Below, one piece after another: positions 20,264-31,408 of a stretch of 64,000 nucleotides of DNA. Location of the stretch: contig OZ026515.1 in the NCBI GenBank assembly GCA_964019695.1, positions 43,515,994-43,579,993 of the forward strand. The letters run 5' to 3'. The translations under genes and the position numbers were made by a program. The notes beneath the pieces are model-generated. The model was not told where the DNA came from. It did not search any database and saw only the letters and a program-made list of their open reading frames with translations. Numbering within the stretch: position 1 is the stretch's first letter; each line of letters starts with the position of its first letter. The DNA comes from Loripinus fragilis. Lineage: Eukaryota; Mollusca; Bivalvia; Lucinida; Lucinidae.

Positions 20264-21735
20264 TTTATTAGCTCACTTTAGCCATTGGCTCATGGTGAGC
20301 TATTGTGATCATTGGATGTCCGTTGTCAATCGTGTGTAGTGTGTGGTCAACAATTGCTTCAAAGGACATCTCCTAAACTACAGGCTGGATTTTGACCAAA
20401 CTTGGCAGGATGATCCTTATATGGCCCTCTTTAATAATTGTTCATATGGTTCCGTTCCATTGCATATCTAGGTCACACAGGCTAAAAATAGATTTTGAAG
20501 ATGGAAACTTTAAAAATCTTCTTGTCTGAAACCAGAAGGCCTGGAGCCTTGATATTTGTTATGCAGCATCACCTTGTGGACCTCTACCAAGTTTGTTCAA
20601 ATTATATCCCTGGGGCCAAATATGGTCCCGCCCCGGGGGTCACATGTTTAACAAAGGCTTATATAGGGAACAGTTGAAAAAAATTTACCACAAGGCCTAG
20701 AGCCTTGATATTTGGTATGTAGTATCACCTAGTGGACCTCTACCAGGTTTGTTCAAAGAATAGCCCTGAGGCCAAATATGGTCCCACCCCGGGGGTCACA
20801 TGTTTTACATAGGCTTATATAGGGAAAACCTGAAAAAATCTTGTCTGAAACCAGAAGGCCTAGACTATTGATATTTGGTATTTAGCAGCACCTAGTGGAC
20901 CTCTACCAAGTTTGTTCAAATTATAGTCCTGGGGCAAAACTTGCCCCGCCCCGGTGATCACATGTTTGACAAAGGCTTATATATGAAGGGAAAATGTGAA
21001 AAAATCATTTTGTCTGAAACCAAAGGGCCTAAAGCCTTGATATTTGGTATGTAGCATCAACTAGTGGACCTCTACCAAGATTGTTCAAATTATACCCCTG
21101 GGGCCAGAAATGGCTCCGCCCCGGGGTCAAATGTTTTACATATGCTTATATAGGGAAAAGGAGAAAAAATCTTCTTGTCTGAAACCAGAAGGCCTAGACT
21201 ATTGATAATTGGTATTTAGCATCACCTAGTGGACCTCTACCAAGTTTGTTCAAATACAAGCCTATGTAAAGCATGTGATCCCTGGGGCGTGGCCATTTTA
21301 GCCCCAGGGGTATAATTTGAACACACTTTGTAGGGGTCCACCAGATGATGCTTCATACCAAATATCAAGGATGGTGGCCTTGTGGTTTTAGACAAGAAGA
21401 TTTTTTTCATGTTTCTCCCTATAAAAGCCTATGTAAAACCTGTGACCCCCAGGCGAGGCCATTTTTGGCCCAGGGATATAATTTGAAAAAAACTTAGTAG
21501 AGGCAGGCCTCGAAATATCTTTAAATAGGCACTTGCCCTGCGTCACAAAAATCATTGGCATATATGGGGAAAAATTATTTTCACTAGAAATATCAAAATT
21601 TTCACTTGCCCTGCAGCCTGAGGCACTCGTAAATACGAGCGGACGAGTGCTATTTTCGAGCCCTGAGAGGTCTACTAGATGATACTACATACCAAATATC
21701 AAGTCTCTATGCCTTGTGGTTTCAGACAAGAATCG
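20264..21735 (+). repeat. Bivalve-type dispersed repeat with ~165 bp tandem units, then inverted units
   Basis: Opens with TTATTAGCTCAC...CATGGTGAGCTATTGTGATC. Then come five direct units (from about 20518, 20683, 20839, 21008 and 21170) sharing TCTGAAACCAGAAGGCCT, GTGGACCTCTACCAAG and GGGGCCAAATATGG. From about 21255 to 21735 the same units run in inverted orientation (GGTCCACCAGATGATGC, GTGGTTTCAGACAAGAA). No protein-coding frame spans it. I recognise this wording from bivalve genomes by memory only. It ends where the satellite begins. Confidence 0.8.
21507..21664. mobile_element. Small insertion inside inverted repeat units
   Basis: Ends GGCCTCGAAATAT and CTATTTTCGAGCCC are inverted copies. 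It interrupts an inverted unit between AACTTAGTAGAGG and GAGGTCTACTAGATG. The motif CACTTGCCCTGC occurs twice inside. Confidence 0.6.
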
Positions 21736-22092
21736 CACATTCACAAAAGGAGGGCGTAGAAGAAGGCTTACATCAAAAATCATGGCCTCCGTCTACACTA
21801 GGTAGCTGTACATGCATATTTATGGAAAAACTCAACGCACATGTGATGTGTATCCAAATCTAATATGCTGGCTGAAATAATGTATTAAGGTATACGTCTA
21901 ACACGTTGTTTGGAAAGTGATTGATCTTCTCACGAATACGAGTTCAGAACCCAAGGTGTACACATCATTCATTAGGTCTTAGGTGAGTGGGCACTTTTTC
22001 CAAGTCATAAGACTTGCATGCACCTTTCCAAGTTATTAGATTGCATGCAACATTAACATGGCATTATTTTACTGTTGGGCTCAGGATAGAAA

Positions 22093-22525
22093 AATAGTAA
22101 AAGAGTATGATCAGGAAATACCACAATCACAAACTGCAGACAACCCCGTGGCACCGCGAGGAAGAGCCGCTCAACCATCACGAGACACCAGGAAGACAAA
22201 TTAAGCAAAGCAATCAGCTCTCTCTTCCCCATCAAGATGATTGCAATACTAAAATGGACATAAAGTAACGTACAACAAAACATAGAACAAGTACAGACTC
22301 CCACAATGGGAGTAACAATAAACAGAAAGTCAACAACAACAGAACCACCGCCTTAGAACGGACAGCAGCCTAAGCCACCGGGGGGCTTAAATGCATTTTA
22401 CTGGTACCAAATCTTCGCCCTAGATTCTGCTGTTGTTGAAGTACAAAAAATGTTCAGCTCGCATGGAGGCCATCTAACTAATGCAATGTATCATCATGGA
22501 AAAACACTCTAATCAAATTAGAAAG
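22093..22525. mobile_element. ~430 bp insertion in satellite unit 0
   Basis: Other units run TCAGAATAGAAAGTCATTTTG without a break. Here TAGAAA occurs at 22087-22092 and again at 22520-22525, bracketing the foreign segment, which indicates a 6 bp target-site duplication. The segment has no recognised protein. It shares ordered short matches with 11147-11431 (ACCGCCTTRGAAC, GCTTAAA). Confidence 0.75.
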
Positions 22526-23199
22526 CCGTTTTGTCTTCTTTGTGCGCATAATTAGCAGAAATACACTCAACAAAAAGTTTAACTCTCATAGTGCTTACGT
22601 ATTACATTACCAGAGAATCATTTTCTGCATTCCATTAGCCTAAAAGCCCATCCCATCTCTCATGTATTATTAGATGAACGTCCAGCTGGCAATAGAGACC
22701 CCTTGAAAAATGGATATCCAGCTGGCCAGGATCACTTAAAAAAACAAAGGAAAAGGGACAAACAAAAAACATTGAAAAAGGGAAAATAAAAAAAACAGAG
22801 GCCTTTCCTTACGAATCCTCCCTCGGAGAAATTCGTTTGATTACAAGACCTTGCACAGGTCTCGTAATGTAACTGTCCAAAAGAGTTTAAAAGAGTTTTG
22901 GACAGGCTAGGTAAACACATAAATTTAATAAGATGAGTTTCGCTTGACTTAAATGTAAAGAAATCATTAGTTTATTTTGGTAAAAAATTATGCTGTTTTA
23001 AATAAATCAGATCTCAGCTTAAATTTAGATGTGGTCTTCAATAGAAAAATATGACCAAGTGCATTTATTTAAAATCATGATCCATTAGACACATTTCCAT
23101 GCTTTTGAGTTGAGTTTGAAAAGCACACATGAGTAATGTCCCTTAACATTTTAACAATTGGTTCCTTTTTAGATGAATTCTATACCTATGGTTTAATAA

Positions 23200-23324
23200 G
23201 CCCAAATAGCCAAGGGGTTAAGTTGTTAAGCTAGCCAGTCTAATGCATACAGAAGAAGACTAGATTACCCTGATGGTGCAGGTTCGAACCCTGTGAAAAA
23301 GAAAAAAAAGAAAACATAGTTTTT
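23200..23324 (+). promoter_or_regulatory. tRNA-like Pol III element, unit 0
   Basis: A-box TAGCCAAGGGG (from 23207) and B-box GGTTCGAACCC (23281-23291), with T-run at 23320-23324. D-arm GCCA can pair with TGGT in most copies, but here TTGT breaks one pair. T-arm GCAGG/CCTGT is intact. The acceptor GCCCAAA has no matching 3' strand, so it is not a functional tRNA. Confidence 0.7.
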
Positions 23325-23482
23325 ATAGATTTTTTTTAATTCATTGCATTGGTTTCAATTTCTCTTGTTGTTGTATTTGTACTTAACATCACTATCAACA
23401 GTTTTGCCATATAGCTATGGCCAATCATCATACAACAGTGTTCTTGGGCAGGTTACTTTGAAATGGTTTAGCAAACCTTAGT

Positions 23483-26400
23483 GTATGCATACTATCACAT
23501 TCATATTTTGTGTACAAGACTTAATGACACTTATGAGACTACACAGATGCACATTCTCATCAAGACCTTCACTGTTTGTCTTTGTGATAAATACAACTTT
23601 CAAGAGCTGGATCGTTGGTTTTCTTCTTATATGCATATATGTCAACTTGCCACGTAGCAAATTAACAAAATGGGCATACACATGGCATATTTTTTCAGCC
23701 AATGCTCAGACGAGACTCAGTATGCATGCAGTCTCACAGAGCCTTCACTGCTCTCTCACATACACAAAGTGTGTGTCTTTATGGCATCTTTTATCAGTCA
23801 ATGCTCAAACAAGCCTTAGCATGCGTGCAGTCTCACCAGAGCCTTCACTGCTCTCACTCATGCACAAAATGGGCGTACATACGGCATATTATTTCAGTCA
23901 ATGCTCAGACGAGCCTAAGCGTGTGTGCAGTCTTGCCAGAGCCTCTACTGCTCTCGCACATGCACAAAATGGGCGTAAATATGGCATATTTTGTCAGTCA
24001 ATGCTTAGACGAGACTTAGTATGCATGCAGTCTAACCAGAGCGTTCACTGCTCTCGCACATGCGCAAAATGGGCGTACATACGGCATATTCCTTCAGTAA
24101 ATGCTCAGACGAGCCTTAGCGTATGTGCAGTCTTTCAAGAGCCTCTACTGCTCTCGCACATCAACAAAATGGGCGTATATATGGCAATTCTTTCAGTCAA
24201 TGCTCAGACGAGACTTAGTAAGTTTGCAGTCTTGCCAGAGCCTTCACTGCTCTCGCAAATACACAAAATGGGTGTGTTTATGGTTTCTTTTATCAGTCAA
24301 TGCTCAAACAAGCCTTAGCATGCGTGCATCCTCACCGGAGCATTCACTGCTCTCACACATGCGCAAAATGGGCGTAAATACGTTATATTCTTTCAGTCAA
24401 TGCTCAGACGAGCCTAAGCGTGTGTGCAGTCTTGCCAGAGCCTCTACTGCTCTCGAACATGCACAAAATGGGCGTAAATATGGCATATTTTGTCAGTCAA
24501 TGCTCAGACGAGACTTAGTATGCATGCAGCCTAGCCAGAGCGTTCACTGCTCTCGCACATGCGCAAAATAGGCGTACATACGGCATATTCCTTCAGTAAA
24601 TGCTCAGACGAGCCTTAGCGTGTGTGCAGTCTTTCAAGAGCCTCTACTGCTCTCGCACATGTACAAAATGGGCGTATATATGACGTTTTTAAAGTCAATG
24701 CTCAGACGAGACTTAGTAAGTTTGCAGTCTTGCTAGAGCCTTCACTGCTCTCGCACATACACAAAATGGGTGTGTTTATGGCATATTTTATCAGTCAATG
24801 TTCAGACAAACCTTAGCATGCGTGCAGTCTCGCCAGAGCCTTCACTGCTCTCACACATGCGCAAAATGGGCGTACATACGGCATATTCTGTCAGTCAATG
24901 CTCAGACGAGCCTTAGCGTGTATGCAGTCTTGGGAGAGCCTTCACTGCTCTCGCACATGTACAAAATGGGCGTACATATGGCATTTTTTTTCAGTCAATG
25001 CTCAGACGAGACCTAGTATGCATGCAGTCTTGCCAGAGCCTTCACTGCTCTCGTACATACACAAAATGGGTGTGTTTATGGCATATTTTATCAGTCAATG
25101 TTCAGACAAACCTTAGCATGCGTGCAGTCTCGCCAGACCCTTCACTACTCTCACACATACGCAAAATGGGCGTACATACGGTATATTTCATCAGTTAATG
25201 CTCAGACGCGCATGAGCATTTGTGCAGTTTCGCTAGAGCCTTAACTGCTTTCGCACATGCACAAAATGGATGTACATACGGCATATTCTTAGTCAATGCT
25301 CAGACACGCCTGAGCATGCGCACAGTCTCGTCAGAGCCTTTGCTGCTCGCACATTGACAAAATGGATGTAGTCAAAGAATCAGGCCAAAGTCTGTGCATG
25401 TTTTCAGATCGTATTTAGGCACTTATTATATATGTATAAATATAATACACGTTTAATGGTATGTTAACGTCTGAACCGCTAGTTTCGTATTTACATGTAT
25501 TTCTTCTTGTAGAAACAGCTGTCACCCTACAAGTCATTTGGGTCAAAATTTGTTAATATGTCTAACTTTTAATGGCCAAATATTACATTTTTGACCCATG
25601 TAAAAGAATAACCTAAAAATCGTCCACTCCCAAATTTGAACCTGCGCAGCCAAATGTATTATTCACTGTGTGTAACATGCTGAGCCAGCGCACGAGATTG
25701 TGATAATTTTACTGCAGTTTTGAGCAAATAAAGGCTCAATCTAGTCTGTGCATCAATTTAGACTCGCTTGAACCTTCATTGCTCACATCCACAAAAGGTG
25801 GGCGTAGAAGAAGGCTTACGTCAAAAATCATGGCCTCTGTCGACACTAGGTAGCTGTACATGCATATTTATGGAAAAACTTAACGCACATGCGATATGTA
25901 TCCAAATCTCATATGCTGGCTGAAAAAGTGTATTCAGGTGTACGTCTAACACGTTGTTTGGATAGTGATTGATCTTCTCACGAATACGAGTTCAAAACCC
26001 AAGGTGTACACATCATTTATTAGGTGAGTGGGCACTTTTTCCAAGTCATTAGATTGCATGCAACATTAACATGGCATTATTTTACCGTTGGGCTCAGAAT
26101 AGAAAGTCATTTTGTCTTTTTTGTGCGCATAATTAGCAGAAATGCACTCAACAAAAAGTCTAACTCTCATAGTGCTTACCTATTATATAAACAGAGAATC
26201 ATTTTCTGCATTCCATTAGCCTAAAAGCATATCCCCTCTCTCATGTATTATTAGATGAACGTCCAGCTGGCGAGAGACCCCTTGAAAAATGGACATCCAG
26301 GTGGCCAGGGTCACTTTAAAAAAAAAACAAAGGAAAAGGAAAAGGGGAAAAACAAAAACAAAAAACATTAAAAAAAGGAAAAATAAAAAAAAGAGGCCTT

Positions 26401-27067
26401 TCCTTACGAATCCTCCATCAGAGAAATTCGTTTGATGACAAGACCTTGCATCAGGTCTCGTCATGTAACCGTCCAAATGAGTTTTGGACAGGCTAGGTAA
26501 ACACATAAATATAAAAAGTTGTGTTTCGCTTGACTTAAATGTAAAGAAATTATTAGTTTATTTTGGTAAAAATTTATGCTGTTTTAAATAAATCAGATCT
26601 CGGCTTAAATTTTGATGTGCTCTTCAATAGAAATATATGACCAAGTGCATTTATTTAAAATCATGATTCATTAGACACATTTCCTTGCTTTTGAGTTGAG
26701 TTTGAAAAGAACACATGAGTAATGTCCCTTAACATTTTAACAATTGGTTCCTATTTAGATGAATTCTATACCTATGGTTTAATAAGCCCAAATAGCCAAG
26801 GGGTTAAGTGGTTAAGTTAAACAGTCTAGTGCATACAGAAAAAGACTAGATTACCCTGATGGTGCAGGTTCGAACCCTGTGAAAAAGAAAAAAAGAAAAT
26901 ATAATTTTTATAGATTTTTTTTAATTCATTGCATTGGTTTCAATTTCTCTTGTTGTTGTATTTGTACTTAACATCACTATCAACAGTTTTGCCATATAGC
27001 TATGGCCAATCATCATACAACAGTGTTCTTGGGCAGTTTACTTTGAAATGGTTTAGCAAACCTTAGA
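23483..27067 (+). repeat. Satellite unit 1 (3585 bp, 17 monomers)
   Basis: The leader retains a ~54 bp segment (ATGCATATATGTCAACTTGC... to ...AACAAAATGGGC) that all later units lack; its end matches the monomer consensus, so the longer form looks ancestral. The array runs to ~25370. Order is M1-M2-M3-B-C-D-E-M3-B-C-D, then an M10-like monomer, A, M9-M12. The last monomer ends CAAAATGGATGTAGTC; later units mostly read ATGGTAAGGTC here. Confidence 0.9.
26786..26909 (+). promoter_or_regulatory. tRNA-like Pol III element, unit 1
   Basis: A- and B-boxes intact (B-box 26867-26877), T-run 26905-26909. Private changes in the middle region: TTAAACAGTC and CAGAAAAAGAC. Confidence 0.7.
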
Positions 27068-30000
27068 GTATGCATACTATCACATTCATATTTTTGTGTA
27101 CAAGACTTGATGACACTTATGAGACTACACAAATGCACATTCTCATCAAGACCTTCACTGTTTGTCTTTGTGATAATAATAACTTTCATGAGCTGGATCG
27201 TTGGTTTTCTTCTTGGGCGTACATATGGCATATTTTTCAGTCAATGCTAAGACGAGACTCAGTATGCATGCAGTCTCACAGAGCCTTCACTGCTCTCTCA
27301 CATACACAAAGTGTGTGTCTTTATGGCATCTTTTATCAGTCAATGCTCAAACAAGCCTTAGCATGCGTGCAGTCTCACCAGAGCCTTCACTGATCTCACA
27401 CATGCGCAAAATGGGCGTATATACGGGCTATTCTTTCAGTTCATGCTCAGACGAGCCTAAGCGTGTGTGCAGTCTTGCCAGAGCCTCTACTGCTCTCGCA
27501 CATGCACAAAATGGGCGTAAATATGGAATATTTTGTCAGTCAATGCTAAGACGAGACTTAGTATGCATGCAGTCTAGCCAGAGCGTTCACTGCTCTCGCA
27601 CATGCGCAAAATGGGCGTACATACGGCATATTCCTTCAGTAAATGCTCAGACGAGCCTTAGCGTGTGTGCAGTCTTTCAAGAGCCTCTACTGCTCTCGCA
27701 CATGTACAAAATGGGCGTATATATTGCAATTCTTTCAGTCAATGCTCAGAGGAGACTTAGTAAGTTTGCAGTCTTGCCAGAGTCTTCACTGCTCTCGCAC
27801 ATACACAAAATGGGTGTGTTTATGGTTTCTTTTATCAGTCAATGCTCAAACAAGCCTTAGCATGCGTGCAGCCTCACCAGAGCCTTCACTGCTCTCACAC
27901 ATGCGCAAAATGGGCATACATACGGCATATTCTTTCAGTCAATGCTCAGACGAGCCTAAGCGTGTGTGCAGTCTTGCCAGAGCCTCTACTGCTCTCGCAC
28001 ATGCACAAAATGGGCGTAAATATGGAATATTTTTGTCAGTCAATGCTAAGATGAGACTTAGTATGCATGCAGTCTAGCCAGAGCGTTCACTGCTCTCGCA
28101 CATGCGCAAAATGAGCGTACATACGGCATATTCCTTCAGTAAATGCTCAGACGAGCCTTAGCGTGTGTGCAGTCTTTCAAGAACCTCTACTGCTCTCGCA
28201 CATGTACAAAATGGGCGTATATATGGCATTTTTAAAGTCAATGCTCAGACGAGACTTAGTATGCTTGCAGTCATGCCACTGAGCGCCTTCACTGCTCTCG
28301 CACATACACAAAATGAGTGGTTTATGGCATCTTTTATCAGCAAATGCTCAACCAAGCCTTAGCATGCGTGCAGTTTCACCAGAGCCCACACTGCTCTCGC
28401 GCATGCGTAAAATGAGCGTACATACGGCATATTCCTTCAGTAAATGCTCAGACGAGCCTTAGCGTGTGTGCAGTCTTTCAAGAGCCTCTACTGCTCTCGC
28501 ACATGTACAAAATGGGCGTATATATGGCAATTCTTTCAGTCAATGCTCAGACGAGACTTAGTAAGTTTGCAGTCTTGCCAGAGCCTTCACTGCTCTCGCA
28601 AATACACAAAATGGGTGTGTTTATGGTTTCTTTAATCAGTCAATGCTCAAACAAGCCTTAGCATGCGTGCAGCCTCACCGAAGCCTTCACTGCTCTCACA
28701 GATGCGCAAAATGGGCGTACATACGTTATATTCTTTCAGTCAAAGCTCAGACGAGCCTAAGCGTGTGTGCAGTCTTGCCAGAGCCTCTACTGCTCTCGAA
28801 CATGCACAAAATGGGCGTAAATATGGCATATTTTGTCAGTCAATGCTAAGACGAGACTTAGTATGCATGCAGTCTAGCCAGAGCGTTCACTGCTCTCGCA
28901 CATGCGCAAAATAGGCGTACATACGGCATATTACTTCAGTAAATGCTCAGACGAGCCTTAGCGTGTGTGCAGTCTTTCAAGAGCCTCTACTGCTCTCGCA
29001 CATGTACAAAATGGGCGTAAATATGGCATTTTCAAAGACAAAGCTCAGACGAGACTTAGTAAGTTTGCAGTCTTGCCAGAGCCTTCACTGCTCTCGCACA
29101 TACACAAAATGGGTGTGTTTATGGCATATTTTATCAGTCAATGTTCAGACAAACCTTAGCATGCGTGCAGTCTCGCCAGAGCCTTCACTGCTCTCACACA
29201 TGCGCAAAATGGGCGTACATACGGCATATTCTGTCAGTCAATGCTCAGACGAGCCTTAGCGTGTATGCAGTCTTGGGAGAGCCTTCACTGCATTAGCACA
29301 TGTACAAAATGGGCGTACATATGGCAATTCTTTTCAGTCAATGCTCAGACGAGACCTAGTATGCATGCAGTCTTGCCAGAGCCTTCACTGCTCTCGTACA
29401 TACACAAAATGGGTGTGTTTTTGGCATATTTTATCAGTCAATGTTCAGACAAACCTTAGCATGCGTGCAGTCTCGCCAGACCCTTCACTGCTCTCACACA
29501 TGCACAGAAAGGGCGTACATACGGTATATTTCATCAGTCAATGCTCAGACGCACATGAGCATTTGTGCAGTTTCGCTAGAGCCTTCACTGCTTTCGCACA
29601 TGCACAAAATGGGTGTACATACGGCATATTCTTAGTCAATGCTCAGACACGCCTGAGCATGCGCACAGTCTCGTCAGAGCCTTTGCTGCTCGCACATTGA
29701 CAAAATGGTAAGGTCAAAGAATCAGGCCAAAGTCTGTGCATGTTTACAGATCGAATTTAGGCACTTATTATATATGTATAAATATAATACATGTTTAATG
29801 GTATGTTAACGTCTGAACCGCTAGTTTCGTATTTACATGTATTTCTTCTTGTAGAAACAGCTGTCACCCTGTAAGTCATTTGGGTCAAAATTTGTTAATA
29901 TGTCTATGTTTTAATGGCCAAATATTACATTTTTGACCCATGTAAAAGAATAACCTAAAAATCGTCCACCCCCAAATTTGAACCTGTGCGGCCAAATGTA

Positions 30001-31408
30001 TTATTCACTGTGTGTAACATGCTGAGCCAGCGCACGAGATTGTGATAATTTTACTGCAGTATTGAGCAATGAAAGGCTCAATCTAGTCTGTGCATCAATT
30101 TAGACTCGCTTGAACCTTCATTGCTCACATCCACAAAAGGTGGGCGTAGAAGAAGGCTTACGTCAAAAATCATGGCCTCTGTCGACACTAGGTAGCTGTA
30201 CATGCATATTTATGGAAAAAACTTAACGCACATGCGATATGTATCCAAATCTCATATGCTGGCTGAAAAAGTGTATTCAGGTGTACGTCTAACACGTTGT
30301 TTGGATAGTGATTGATCTTCTCACGAATACGAGTTCAAAACCCAAGGTGTACACATCATTTATTAGGTGAGTGGGCACTTTTTCCAAGTCATTAGATTGC
30401 ATGCAACATTAACATGGCATTATTTTACCGTTGGGCTCAGAATAGAAAGTCATTTTGTCTTTTTTGTGCGCATAATTAGCAGAAATGCACTCAACAAAAA
30501 GTCTAACTCTCATAGTGCTTACCTATTACATAACCAGAGAATCATTTTCTGCATTCCATTAGCCTAAAAGCATATAACCTCTCTCATGTATTATTAGATG
30601 AACGTCCAGCTGGCGAGAGACCCCTTGAAAAATGGACATCCAGGTGGCCAGGGTCACTTTAAAAAAAAACAAAGGAAAAGGAAAAGGGGAACAACAAAAG
30701 AAAAAACATTAAAAAAAGGAAAAATAAAAAAAAAGAGGCCTTTCCTTACGAATCCTCCATCGGAGAAATTCGTTTGATGACAAGACCTTCATCAGGTCTC
30801 GTCATGTAACCCTCCAAATGAGTTTTGGACAGGCTAGGTAAACACATAAATATAAAAAGTTGTGTTTCGCTTGACTTAAATGTAAAGAAATTATTAGTTT
30901 ATTTTGGTAAAAAATTATGCTGTTTTAAATAAATCAGATCTCGGCTTAAATTTTGATGTGCTCTTCAATAGAAATATATGACCAAGTGCATTTATTTAAA
31001 ATCATGATTCATTAGACACATTTCCTTGCTTTTGAGTTGAGTTTGAAAAGAACACATGAGTAATGTCCCTTAACATTTTAACAATTGGTTCCTATTTAGA
31101 TGAATTCTATACCTATGGTTTAATAAGCCCAAATAGCCAAGGGGTTAAGTGGTTAAGTTAGACAGTCTAGTGCATACAGAAGAAGACTAGATTACCCTGA
31201 TGGTGCAGGTTCGAACCCTGTGAACAAGAAAAAAAGAAAATATAATTTTTATAGATTTTTTTTAATTCATTGCATTGGTTTCAATTTCTCTTGTTGTTGT
31301 ATTTGTACTTAACAACACTATCAACAGTTTTGCCATATAGCTATGGCCAATCATCATACAACAGTGTTCTTGGGCAGTTTACTTTGAAATGGTTTAGCAA
31401 ACCTAAGT
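27068..31408 (+). repeat. Satellite unit 2 (about 4341 bp, about 25 monomers)
   Basis: The array (to ~29700) contains the M3-B-C-D-E block more than once. It also has a variant monomer with CATGCCACTGAGCGCCTTC at about 28271 and a neighbour with GAGCCCACACTGCTCTCGCG; both reappear in units 3-5. Its spacer shares GTGAACAAG and CTTAACAACACTATC with units 3 and 4 only. Confidence 0.9.
31127..31250 (+). promoter_or_regulatory. tRNA-like Pol III element, unit 2
   Basis: B-box 31208-31218, T-run 31246-31250. Reads GTGAACAAG after the T-arm, as in units 3 and 4. Confidence 0.7.

Larger units (their letters stand above)
21730..23482 (+). repeat. Satellite unit 0 (left edge, spacer only)
   Basis: Homology to the spacer starts inside its diverged monomer (CACAAAAGGAGGGCGTAGAA). 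This is the most diverged copy (for example CGTCTACACTAGG for GTCGACACTAGG). It carries an extra GTCTTAG and a duplicated CAAGTCATAAGACTTGCATG region, and is split by the insertion 22093-22525. Confidence 0.9.

Noticed and set aside
20264..21735. Coding remnant of a transposon
   Set aside because: The region is a non-coding tandem/inverted repeat. The only frame of note (60 codons at 20495-20677) lies inside a repeat unit and is not kept in its sister units.
23200..23324. Functional tRNA gene
   Set aside because: A/B boxes and T-arm are good, but the acceptor strands do not pair and the anticodon arm is not canonical; called tRNA-like instead.
23696..25370. CRISPR array
   Set aside because: Repeats are ~100 bp with no unique spacers between them, no cas genes, and a eukaryotic context.
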